DNA of 64,000 nucleotides from Granulosicoccus sp964390335 (lineage in GTDB: Bacteria; Pseudomonadota; Gammaproteobacteria; Granulosicoccales; Granulosicoccaceae): the NCBI GenBank assembly GCA_964390335.1, contig CAYMHU010000016.1, positions 9,858 to 73,857 on the forward strand, read 5' to 3'. The notes under the pieces were generated by a model that was given only the letters and a program-made list of their open reading frames with translations, was not told the DNA's origin and searched no databases. Shown here one piece after another: positions 7,488 to 15,573 of this stretch (positions are counted from its first letter, which is position 1; every line of letters starts with the position of its first letter). Made by a program: the position numbers and the translations under genes.

Positions 7488-10202
7488 TTAGGATTCGTCG
7501 CTTTCATCCACATCCGACGCGTTGTCTAAGTCGTCGGCCGAACCTTCGTCATCTGAACCACTGTCGTTTTTTGTACCGTCATTGGCATCATTATCGGTAG
7601 GCTCATCTGAACTTTGGGCAGCCTCTTCTGCGTTGGCTTGCTCTTCAGCCGCTTGCAGTTCTTCTGACTGACTGGCGTCTGCTTCATCAATAGCAGCCAT
7701 TTCAACCAGCTCTTCACCTTCACTTAATTTTATTAAGCGAACGCCCTGTGTATTACGACCCAACACCGACACTTCACTAACGTTCGTTCGAACCAATGTT
7801 CCGGCATTCGTGATTAACATGATTTGGTCGTCTTCACTAACCTGTACTGCACCGATAACCCGACCATTTCGCTCACTGGTTTTAATGTCAATAACACCTA
7901 AACCACCACGACCTTTAGTTGGGTAATCCGCGGCCGCAGTTCGCTTGCCATAGCCATTGACTGTAGCGGTAAGAATATCGCCATCGCCAACAACGATTGC
8001 ACCTATTACAGAGTCTTCTTCTGGCATGCGAATACCGCGCACACCAGCAGCTGTTCGACCCATGGTGCGAACGTTGGCTTCATTGAAGCGCATGGCCCGA
8101 CCACCACTTGAGAACAGCATGATGTCGCTTTCACCGTTAGTGAGCGCAACATCGATCAGGTAATCGTCGACGCGTAAGTCGATAGCGATAATGCCGTTAG
8201 TACGTGGACGTGAAAAATCAGCCAATGCCGTTTTCTTGACAACACCTTTGCTTGTTGCAAACAGTACGTATTGATCAGCGGAGTACTCGCGAACGGTGAG
8301 TACTGCGTTGACCCGTTCGCCCTCTTCCATTGGCAACAGATTAACGATAGGTCGACCACGTGAACCACGTGATGCAACCGGCAATTCGTAAACTCGCTTC
8401 CAGTACACTTTACCCACACTGGTAAAGAACAACACGGTGTCGTGCATACTGGCAATAAACAGCTTATCGACGAAATCTTCATCCTTAACGGCAGTTGCAG
8501 ACTTACCACGACCACCGCGACGTTGAGCACGATAGTCTGATAACGGTTGCGCTTTCGCGTAGCCGCCATGCGATAAAGTGACGACCACTGATTCGTCTGC
8601 GATGAGATCTTCTACAGTCATTTCCGAGTGATCGACCTGAATTTCCGTGCGACGCTGATCACCATACTTTTCGATGATTTCAACGAGCTCAGTTCTAACA
8701 ACCAAACGTAACCGTTCCGGGTCGGTCAGGATGTCGAGGTAGTCTTCAATTTTGGTGAGTATCTCTTTGTACTCAGCAATGATTTTGTCTTGCTCTAGTC
8801 CGGTTAGACGGTGTAAGCGCAAATCCAGAATGGCCTGTGCCTGCACTTCGGTTAACTGATACTGACCGTCGTGCAACCCGTATTGCTCTCCCAGATTTTC
8901 AGGTTTAGACGCAGCTGCACCCGCGCGTTCTAACATGCCACTAACGATGCCTGGTTCCCAGGTGCGCGCAACCAGTTTTTCTTTAGCTGTTGCTGAGTTT
9001 TCAGATTCTTTGATCAGCTGAATGATGGGGTCGATATTGGCAAGTGCCACTGCCAAACCTTCAAGAATATGAGCTCGGTCGCGGGCTTTTTTCAGTAAAT
9101 AGATAGTACGGCGCGTAACGACTTCGCGTCGGTGGCGAATAAACGCATTGAGCACTTCCGGTAGTGATAACAACTTAGGCTGACCATCAACCAGTGCCAC
9201 CATGTTAATACCGAACACCACTTGCAACTGGGTTTGCTTGTATAGCTGGTTTAACATGATGTCGCCGGATTCACCGCGGCGCAGTTCAATGACCATGCGC
9301 ATACCGTCTTTATCGGATTCGTCGCGCAGCTCGCTGATACCTTCTATTTTTTTGTCTTTGACCAGCTCAGCAATTTTTTCCAATAAACGGGCTTTATTAA
9401 CTTGATACGGCAGCTCGGTAACGATGATGGTGTCTTTGCCGTTATTTTCGTTGTGCTCGACCGTGGCCTGTGCACGAATATGCAACTTACCCTTGCCAGT
9501 TCGGTACGCCTCGCGAATGCCGCGCGCACCATTGATGATGCCGGATGTTGGGAAGTCTGGCCCTGGTAAGTGCTGCATCAAGCCTTCAATGGCGATGTCA
9601 GGATCGTCGATCATGGCAATAGTGGCGTTAACCACTTCGCTGATGTTGTGCGGCGGAATATTGGTAGCCATGCCCACCGCAATACCGGATGAACCATTGA
9701 CCAACAAATGCGGGATACGTGACGGCAACACATGCGGTTCAGATTCCGAACCATCGTAGTTGGGAACGAAGTCGACGGTTTCCTGATCGATATCGGCCAA
9801 TAGCTCCTGAGCGATCTTGGCCATGCGCACTTCGGTGTATCGCATTGCTGCCGGAGGGTCACCATCTACCGAGCCAAAGTTACCCTGCCCATCGATGAGC
9901 ATGTACCGCATGCTGAACGGTTGAGCCATCCGCACCATTGAGTCGTATATAGCTGAGTCGCCATGCGGATGGTATTTACCCATGACATCACCGACGACGC
10001 GCGCAGACTTTCGATGTGCTTTGTTCCAATCGTAGCCTTGTTCGTGCATGGCGTACAAAACCCGACGATGCACGGGTTTTAACCCATCACGAACATCAGG
10101 CAACGCGCGACCAACGATAACGCTCATGGCGTAATCGAGATACGATTGCCTCATTTCATCTTCGAGATTGATGGGCAATATTTCTTTAGCAAATTCGGAC
10201 AT
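7488..10202 (-). CDS. gyrA: DNA gyrase subunit A
   Basis: Breakage-reunion subunit of gyrase, which introduces negative supercoils with GyrB. 904 residues. The catalytic tyrosine is in AAMRYTEVRM; the quinolone region reads HPHGDSAIYD, with the Ser and Asp of susceptible enzymes. The GyrA box QRRGGRGK (about residue 557), needed for DNA wrapping, is intact and heads the C-terminal pinwheel. An unusually long acidic tail of roughly 75 residues, rich in Glu, Asp, Ser and Asn, ends the protein. The start ATG at 10202 is unambiguous. It heads the minus-strand run. Confidence 0.97.
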   Translation of the reverse strand: MSEFAKEILPINLEDEMRQSYLDYAMSVIVGRALPDVRDGLKPVHRRVLYAMHEQGYDWNKAHRKSARVVGDVMGKYHPHGDSAIYDSMVRMAQPFSMRYMLIDGQGNFGSVDGDPPAAMRYTEVRMAKIAQELLADIDQETVDFVPNYDGSESEPHVLPSRIPHLLVNGSSGIAVGMATNIPPHNISEVVNATIAMIDDPDIAIEGLMQHLPGPDFPTSGIINGARGIREAYRTGKGKLHIRAQATVEHNENNGKDTIIVTELPYQVNKARLLEKIAELVKDKKIEGISELRDESDKDGMRMVIELRRGESGDIMLNQLYKQTQLQVVFGINMVALVDGQPKLLSLPEVLNAFIRHRREVVTRRTIYLLKKARDRAHILEGLAVALANIDPIIQLIKESENSATAKEKLVARTWEPGIVSGMLERAGAAASKPENLGEQYGLHDGQYQLTEVQAQAILDLRLHRLTGLEQDKIIAEYKEILTKIEDYLDILTDPERLRLVVRTELVEIIEKYGDQRRTEIQVDHSEMTVEDLIADESVVVTLSHGGYAKAQPLSDYRAQRRGGRGKSATAVKDEDFVDKLFIASMHDTVLFFTSVGKVYWKRVYELPVASRGSRGRPIVNLLPMEEGERVNAVLTVREYSADQYVLFATSKGVVKKTALADFSRPRTNGIIAIDLRVDDYLIDVALTNGESDIMLFSSGGRAMRFNEANVRTMGRTAAGVRGIRMPEEDSVIGAIVVGDGDILTATVNGYGKRTAAADYPTKGRGGLGVIDIKTSERNGRVIGAVQVSEDDQIMLITNAGTLVRTNVSEVSVLGRNTQGVRLIKLSEGEELVEMAAIDEADASQSEELQAAEEQANAEEAAQSSDEPTDNDANDGTKNDSGSDDEGSADDLDNASDVDESDES

Positions 10203-10462
10203 TTTTGACGGGGAAAACCGGTAAGCGGAATCGATTTATTGATCGCTCAATATTACCACAAAACAGGGTTTAAATTAGCTGTATCACGCGCATTAAAGGC
10301 TTGTTTTTCGATGATAAATTGGCCAATTTTCGCTTTCGCCGATGAGTAACCCCAGTAATGCAGAAAAAGCAACAAATAGAGGCCAATCACAGACAAATGT
10401 TGGCAAGAATTTACGTATAGTAAACAACAGGATTTCATCCTCGACAACCGGCAAGCAAAAGC
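10203..10462. promoter_or_regulatory. Divergent gyrA / ubiG promoter region
   Basis: 260 bases separate the two divergent genes. For gyrA, minus-strand TAATAT (10255-10250) preceded by TGG makes an extended -10 but has no good -35. For ubiG, TATAGT near 10418 is a plausible -10. No convincing small gene was seen. The assignments rest on short matches only. Confidence 0.3.
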
Positions 10463-11215
10463 ATGAACGAGCAAACCCAGCCTTCGCACACCAATCAATC
10501 CACTGGTGCCAATCACAACGTTGATCCAAAAGAACTGGAGAAATTTTCAGAACTGGCGAGCCGTTGGTGGGACCCTAACAGTGAGTTTCGCCCTCTGCAT
10601 CAAATAAACCCATTGCGCCTGAACTGGATTAACGAGCGCAGTGAATTATCGGGCAAACGGGTTGTGGATATTGGTTGCGGTGGCGGCATCCTGACGGAAT
10701 CCATGGCAAATGTAAACGCCGACGTGGTCGGCATTGATTTGGCTGACGCAGCCCTGTCGGTTGCCCGTTTACACGCCTTGGAATCAGGCGCCAAAGTTGA
10801 GTATCACTCGATTGCCGCAGAGCACTATGCCGATGAACAAGCCGGCACATTTGATGTGGTCACCTGCCTTGAAATGCTTGAACACGTACCCGACCCTGCA
10901 TCAACCGTCGCCGCCTGCGCAAAGCTGGCCAAACCCGGTGGCAAATTGTATTTTTCCACATTAAATCGCAATCCAAAATCATGGCTGTTCGCCATTGTGG
11001 GCGCCGAATACATCTTGAAGCTATTGCCAAAAGGCACGCATGAGTTCAACCGCTTTATTAAACCGTCCGAACTGGAAGCGCATTGCGTAGCCGCGGGATT
11101 ACACGTTAGCGATATGACAGGTCTAACCTACAATCCATTGACCAAAGTGTACAAACTTAACAAGCGCGACGTTGACGTTAACTACATGATCGAAGCCACC
11201 AAACCGCACGATTAA
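10463..11215 (+). CDS. ubiG: Ubiquinone biosynthesis O-methyltransferase UbiG
   Basis: SAM-dependent enzyme doing both O-methylations of ubiquinone synthesis. 250 residues. The N-terminal pattern EKFSELASRWWDP and the SAM motif DIGCGGG (residues 69-75) are diagnostic, as are EMLEHVPDP and the C-terminal stretch VNYMIEA. It is divergent from gyrA, and the next gene begins on the base after its TAA stop, so the two are probably translated together. Confidence 0.96.
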   Translation: MNEQTQPSHTNQSTGANHNVDPKELEKFSELASRWWDPNSEFRPLHQINPLRLNWINERSELSGKRVVDIGCGGGILTESMANVNADVVGIDLADAALSVARLHALESGAKVEYHSIAAEHYADEQAGTFDVVTCLEMLEHVPDPASTVAACAKLAKPGGKLYFSTLNRNPKSWLFAIVGAEYILKLLPKGTHEFNRFIKPSELEAHCVAAGLHVSDMTGLTYNPLTKVYKLNKRDVDVNYMIEATKPHD

Positions 11216-12094
11216 ATGACGGCGATAAATCAAAGCGCAAGTGGCCTGGCGATTACTGAAGGGTCAAGTCTTTACTATAGCTTGCTGTACTGTACCGATG
11301 CTCAGCGCAGTCGCGTGCAGCACACGCTCACGTTAATCCAAACCATGACCAGTGCACTGCATGAGGTCACAGAGCCTTCAGTTGCTGAAAAGAAAATCCA
11401 TTGGTGGCATGAGGAAATAGAAAGACTGGTTAAACGCGATGCCCGGCATCCGGATTGTGTGGCAGCGCAGCGCTGGCTGCCTCACAGAAGCACTGCACAA
11501 GCTTGCATCGACGTACTGTCTGTAGCGGCCAGCGAACGATTCAATCCTGCCGTTAATGACAGCGAGTGGCTGGAACGCATCCAGCAGGATTACCATGCTC
11601 GCATTGTGTTAGTTCACCATGCGCTGCAATACGATGCCGAAGATCGATCAAACGTGCCCATTAAATACACGTCGATGGCACAAGGCCTGGGACAAGTAGA
11701 CAGGCTATTGCTGTTACCAACACTGCTAAAAAAAGGCTATGCGATATTTAGCGATGAGCGTTTTACGCAGTGCAACATAACTCCAGAAGACTTGCTTTCC
11801 CTCACCAGCGGCACAGAGCCGCATTCGCAAGACAAACAAGAAGCAGCGAACAATCTTATCCACTGGGCCATGTCGCAGGCCAACACTTCGCTCGCACAAG
11901 CAATGACTGATAGCCCGTTTACCGACAAGCCTGCGTCCAAATCGTTGTTGCCAATGATCATCATGACCACTCTACGCCAACAACAAGTCAAACTATGGTT
12001 GAAGAAATCGCCTAACTTACTGCGCGAAACCGTTTCTGTTACGCCTATGCGCAAATTTATTAGCACCTATCGGCTTAAGCGACGACACGCATAG
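11216..12094 (+). CDS. Squalene/phytoene synthase-fold protein, probably non-canonical
   Basis: 292 residues, all-helical. The segment from about residue 18 to 75 (SLYYSLLY, then helices ending KIHWWHEEIERL) matches the squalene/phytoene synthase family. The later stretch GQVDRLLLLPTLLKKG resembles the region after the second helix bundle. The two Asp-rich metal motifs (DxxxD) that bind the prenyl diphosphates are not visible. This recalls the mitochondrial assembly factor NDUFAF6, a catalytically dead relative. The ATG directly abuts the ubiG stop (TAAATG). Its role is unknown; a link to ubiquinone or isoprenoid metabolism is inferred only from position. Confidence 0.6.
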   Translation: MTAINQSASGLAITEGSSLYYSLLYCTDAQRSRVQHTLTLIQTMTSALHEVTEPSVAEKKIHWWHEEIERLVKRDARHPDCVAAQRWLPHRSTAQACIDVLSVAASERFNPAVNDSEWLERIQQDYHARIVLVHHALQYDAEDRSNVPIKYTSMAQGLGQVDRLLLLPTLLKKGYAIFSDERFTQCNITPEDLLSLTSGTEPHSQDKQEAANNLIHWAMSQANTSLAQAMTDSPFTDKPASKSLLPMIIMTTLRQQQVKLWLKKSPNLLRETVSVTPMRKFISTYRLKRRHA

Positions 12095-12146
12095 CTGCTA
12101 ACTCAGCGGCCAAGCTATTGCGCAGCTTATGCAGTAAACTAAGCGC

Positions 12147-12959
12147 ATGAAGCAAAATACCTATACCCCCATAAGCGAATCACAATTGGCATTTACGCCA
12201 CAAGGCTCTCAGCTTGAAAATCGGGTTGTGGTTATTTCCGGTTCAACCGGTGGTCTGGGCACCGCACTTAGCAAGGCTTGCGCTATGGCAGGCGCAACTG
12301 TGGTACTGCTAGGACGCAACTTGCAAAAGTTGGAAGCACTCTACGATGTACTGGAGTCCATAAAATTAAGCTCTGGTGAAAACGCACATCAACCTGCCAT
12401 CATTACATTAAATCAGGAAGTTGCAACAGAAGTAGATTATCAACGCATCAGCGAAATGCTAATGGAAGAATTTGGCAAGATTGACGCGCTGGTGCACACT
12501 GCTGCTGATCTTGGCGTCATGACACCGGTACCCGCAATTGCACAAAGCGATTGGGCTCGCGTTATGTCGGTTAACCTAACCAGCGCACGCTTACTGACTA
12601 ATGCTTGTTTACCACTGTTAGAACAGTCGGATAACGCAAGTGTGGTTTATACCCTGGATGATAAAAGCTCTGCTTATTGGGGTGCCTATGGCGTGTCGAA
12701 AGCAGCCGTGCATCAACTCATGACCATTATGGTTGACGAATCTGATACGCGACTAAACGATCAAGGCAATGCAAGAATCGCCATGAACGCCATAGACCCG
12801 GGACCAATGCGCACGCCATTGCGTAGAAAGGCGTTCCCTGGAGAACTCGAAACAGAAACCGAACCACCAGAGGCGGTGTTGGGTGTTTTTTTATCGCTGA
12901 TTACGCGTAGCGAGCCGTCATTAAACGGCGTAACGTTAAAACGGCAGCCTTACACGTGA
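12147..12959 (+). CDS. Short-chain dehydrogenase/reductase, YciK-like
   Basis: NAD(P)-binding Rossmann oxidoreductase of 270 residues. The cofactor motif SGSTGGLG is at 31-38 and the catalytic YGVSK at about 181-185. The motif RNLQKLEALYDVLE after the second strand and NAIDPGPMRTPLR near the C-terminus resemble YciK, which often follows ubiG in gammaproteobacteria. About 20 residues precede the fold. The substrate is unknown. Only three bases separate its stop from that of the convergent ureohydrolase gene. Confidence 0.82.
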   Translation: MKQNTYTPISESQLAFTPQGSQLENRVVVISGSTGGLGTALSKACAMAGATVVLLGRNLQKLEALYDVLESIKLSSGENAHQPAIITLNQEVATEVDYQRISEMLMEEFGKIDALVHTAADLGVMTPVPAIAQSDWARVMSVNLTSARLLTNACLPLLEQSDNASVVYTLDDKSSAYWGAYGVSKAAVHQLMTIMVDESDTRLNDQGNARIAMNAIDPGPMRTPLRRKAFPGELETETEPPEAVLGVFLSLITRSEPSLNGVTLKRQPYT

Positions 12960-12962
12960 CCA

Positions 12963-14009
12963 CTATTTTGGTAATGAAGGGCTAAACTGCAGCAAACCTA
13001 AAATTTCAAACAACATGGCGGCGCCGTTATGAGCGGTATTGGTGGTGGCATCGTATTGAGGTGCCACCTCAACCATATCGCCACCAATAAAGTTCAGCCC
13101 TTTCAACCCCCTAAGCAAGGTAATCGCTTCACGATTGGTTAAGCCACCCACTTCCGGTGTGCCTGTACCGGGCGCATACGCCGGGTCTAGCGAGTCGATA
13201 TCGAACGATAAATAGGTAGGGCCATCACCTACGGTATCGCGAGCGAGTTTAATAATGGCATCGATACCTAACCGTTGTACATCTTGTGCCAACACAAGCT
13301 GCATGCCCGAGGTTTTAGAAAATTCCCATAAATAGCTTGCAGCACCACGAATGCCAATTTGAATGGTGTGTTCGGGATTTAACACGCCATCAAGTACCGC
13401 ATTTCTAAACGGCCCACCGTGATGAAAACGCTCACCATCAAACGCACCGCCTGTATCGGCGTGGGCATCAATGTGTATCATGCCAACCGGTTCGGATTTT
13501 CCCAAGGCCTTTAATATAGGGTGGCTAATTGAATGATCACCGCCTACAGATAACGGCATGGTGTTACTGTCAACAAACATATTGATGCATTGTTCAATGT
13601 CTTCATGACTCTGATCCAGTTTGTATCGACTTCGAAAATTCACATCGCCCACATCAGCCACCCGCATCTCATGTACTGGAGCTGTATCGAATCCATCGTG
13701 ATACGGGCCGACACGCTCAATTGCGCGAACCGCGCGTGGCCCAAAACGCGAACCGGGTCGATTGCTGACAGCCAGATCCATCGGCATACCAACCATGGCT
13801 ACTTGCAGCTGTTGTAAGTTTTCAATACTGAGTTCTTGATATGGTGCATCGAGAAAGGTGGGTAATCCGGCCCAAGGTTTCTGTCTTGCACCCTCTTCAG
13901 AAAAAATGTGATCAGCTATACGTTGCGCATTTTCATCGATGAATTCACCACCATGCTTATCTTGAAACTGCTCGCGTAAAGCCTGTAACTTTTTGTCGTT
14001 CCAGCTCAT
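12963..14009 (-). CDS. Ureohydrolase (agmatinase / guanidino-acid hydrolase family)
   Basis: Binuclear Mn (or Ni) hydrolase releasing urea from a guanidino compound. 348 residues. Metal-ligand motifs are complete: GGDHS, DAHADT and SFDIDSLDPAYAPGTGTPEVGG (first and last parts). The N-terminus is longer than that of E. coli SpeB (306), as in guanidinobutyrase/guanidinopropionase types, so the substrate is uncertain. I chose the ATG at 14009 because AGGG lies seven bases upstream; an ATG at 14027 is the alternative. No decarboxylase, transporter or regulator is adjacent to narrow the substrate. Confidence 0.88.
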   Translation of the reverse strand: MSWNDKKLQALREQFQDKHGGEFIDENAQRIADHIFSEEGARQKPWAGLPTFLDAPYQELSIENLQQLQVAMVGMPMDLAVSNRPGSRFGPRAVRAIERVGPYHDGFDTAPVHEMRVADVGDVNFRSRYKLDQSHEDIEQCINMFVDSNTMPLSVGGDHSISHPILKALGKSEPVGMIHIDAHADTGGAFDGERFHHGGPFRNAVLDGVLNPEHTIQIGIRGAASYLWEFSKTSGMQLVLAQDVQRLGIDAIIKLARDTVGDGPTYLSFDIDSLDPAYAPGTGTPEVGGLTNREAITLLRGLKGLNFIGGDMVEVAPQYDATTNTAHNGAAMLFEILGLLQFSPSLPK

Positions 14010-14064
14010 GGTTGGCCCTAGCTTCATCTTAGATTGAGACTTAATTAACTTTAAACAACTTAAC

Positions 14065-14226
14065 TCAAAACAATCGTTCCAATGTGGTTTGCACAAAATC
14101 ATCTGTGTCTGAATTTGAGCCGGTCAAACCGTAGACGAAACGTCGCAGACTCGGAGTCATCTCGGCCAGTTCTTGCCGGAATTTAGAATGCTGATTGGTC
14201 GAGAGCAATTTGAAATCCACGCACAT
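14065..14226 (-). pseudogene. Remnant of an ECF (sigma-70 family) sigma factor
   Basis: A 53-codon frame whose product contains FRQELAEMTPSLRRFVYGLT followed by SDTDDFVQTTLERL. This is the region 2 start of extracytoplasmic-function sigma factors (family pattern LPRLRRFA..LTG..ADADDLVQ..LERA). A TGA stop follows directly, and regions 2.3-4 are not found in any frame; the ureohydrolase start lies 55 bases further on. I read it as the 5' stub left by a deletion. It is too short for usual gene callers. Part of the extended, probably untranslated, ureohydrolase frame overlaps it. Confidence 0.6.
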
Positions 14227-14425
14227 CTAAAGAGTTAGCGAATTTTTCAGCCAATAAAAAATATTTCACTGGCATGGGAATAAATTGTAACCCTGGGGTG
14301 TATCACATACAAGCTCACCACATCGCAATTTGGCGGGTGACATTAAATTCCAAGTAACTAACGACCTAGAGGCGGTCGGTGACTACACTGAGCCCGAACA
14401 ATACTGTAATGAGGAGAAACACAAA
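14227..14425 (+). promoter_or_regulatory. Upstream region of the DUF4399 gene
   Basis: 199 bases without a recognisable gene. A GAGGAG ribosome binding site sits just before the ATG at 14426. About 120 bases upstream is TTGTAACCC, which resembles the -35 element of some ECF promoters; with the sigma-factor stub next door this is suggestive only. Nothing else recognised. Confidence 0.25.
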
Positions 14426-14860
14426 ATGAAACTGCATCTAACTTTGCTTGCGGCTATTACCACTTTACTTGTAACATCTTTTGCAATGGCTCAAGACACA
14501 CTGGTGTCACCTTCCCCCGAAGGTGCATAAACCTACATAGTCTCACCAGTAGATGGTGCAACCGTTGGCACAGAAGTTACTGTTGTCTTTGGTTTAAAAG
14601 GCATGGGTATAGCACCGGCTGGTGTTAATAGCGAACATACTGGACATCATCACCTGTTAGTCGATCAGGAAGAATTGCCGGCACCAGGTGTTCCAATGAG
14701 CCCCCCCCCACTGCACTTCGGCAAAGGCCAGACTGAAACGACTATTACCTTGGAACCAGGTGAGCACACCTTGCAGTTGATTTTAGGTAACTATTTACAC
14801 GTGCCGCACAACCCACCAGTGGTGTCGGAAAAAATCACGATAACCGTTAAGGCACCTTAA
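14426..14860 (+). pseudogene. DUF4399 periplasmic protein gene interrupted by an in-frame TAA
   Basis: Codons 1-34 encode a signal peptide (MKLHLTLLAAITTLLV to about AMAQ) and PSPEGA. The codon at 14528-14530 is TAA. The same frame then continues without gap for 110 codons: TYIVSPVDGATVGTEVTV, GLKGMGIAPAGV, TGHHHLLVD, LHFGKGQTETTITL, HVPHNPPVVSEKITITV. That is the complete DUF4399 domain (family unknown function, exported). A single base change from AAA, CAA or GAA would restore it. The GAGGAG ribosome binding site is intact. A run of nine C (14701-14709) encodes MSPPPLHFG, where relatives usually have a His-rich loop. An internal start at 14603 lacks the signal peptide. Confidence 0.82.
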
Positions 14861-14889
14861 TCCCTGACCAAGCTTAGATGTGAAGTGAT

Positions 14890-14925
14890 ACATAAATCTG
14901 GCTGAGGTATCGGCCAGATTTATGT
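14890..14925. terminator. Perfect 13-bp inverted repeat, probable terminator hairpin
   Basis: ACATAAATCTGGC (14890-14902) and its exact complement GCCAGATTTATGT (14913-14925) flank a 10-base loop, 29 bases after the DUF4399 stop. There is no T-run on either strand, so it is either an imperfect intrinsic terminator or an RNA-stabilising hairpin. Confidence 0.5.
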
Positions 14926-15018
14926 CAAAAATAGGCGCCAAAGGCGTGCTACACCCGTGCGCATTCGTCTCACACACAGTATCATGGGCGTTCCGTATTA
15001 GAACTTCAGGTGTGCGCC

Positions 15019-15552
15019 ATGGGCAACTCACTCCAGGATCAACTGTTTAAAGCTGGCCTTGCCAACAAGAAGCAAGCGGTTCGAGCAAAAAAAGCCAAGA
15101 ACAGCAAAGAAAAACTGCAACGTACCGGTAAAGAAGTGGTTGATGAAACAGCCGAATTAGTAGCCAAAGCTGATGCAGAAAAGCTGGCTAAGGACCGCGA
15201 GTTAAACCGTCAACGCACTGAAGCTGCAAACAAGAAATCCATTCAAGCACAAATTAAACAATTGGTATCGTTGAACCGAATTGACGAAAGCGGAGAAGTG
15301 GAATATCGCTTTAATGACACCGGCACTATCAGAACGCTCATGCTGCAAAATGAACACCGTGAGTTAATCATTGGTGGTCGCCTGTCTATTGTGAAAGTCA
15401 ATGACGTGTACGACATCGTGCCGCGAGCCGTTGCCACTAAAATTGCAGAGCGAGATGAATCCGCGATTATTGTCGCCAACGATCAAAGTGCTGAAGATGA
15501 AGCCGACGATGAATACGCCGACTACAAAGTACCCGATGATTTAATGTGGTAG
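15019..15552 (+). CDS. DUF2058 family protein (YaiL-like)
   Basis: 177-residue soluble, highly charged protein. The N-terminal SLQDQLFKAGLANKKQA followed by a Lys-rich helix, and the C-terminal IVPRAVATKIAERDES, are diagnostic of DUF2058, found across gammaproteobacteria. Its molecular role is not settled; relatives are annotated as nucleoprotein/polynucleotide-associated. The C-terminus is acidic. CAGG eight bases before the ATG at 15019 decides the start; a GTG nine bases upstream is less likely. It stands alone between two opposed genes. Confidence 0.85.
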   Translation: MGNSLQDQLFKAGLANKKQAVRAKKAKNSKEKLQRTGKEVVDETAELVAKADAEKLAKDRELNRQRTEAANKKSIQAQIKQLVSLNRIDESGEVEYRFNDTGTIRTLMLQNEHRELIIGGRLSIVKVNDVYDIVPRAVATKIAERDESAIIVANDQSAEDEADDEYADYKVPDDLMW

Positions 15553-15573
15553 ACAGAGCGGCACAGAATACCA

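Noticed and set aside
10253..10529. Open frames on both strands between gyrA and ubiG
   Set aside because: They overlap the promoter region and the start of ubiG, are Cys/Leu- or Ser/Asn-rich without domain features, and are best read as chance frames.
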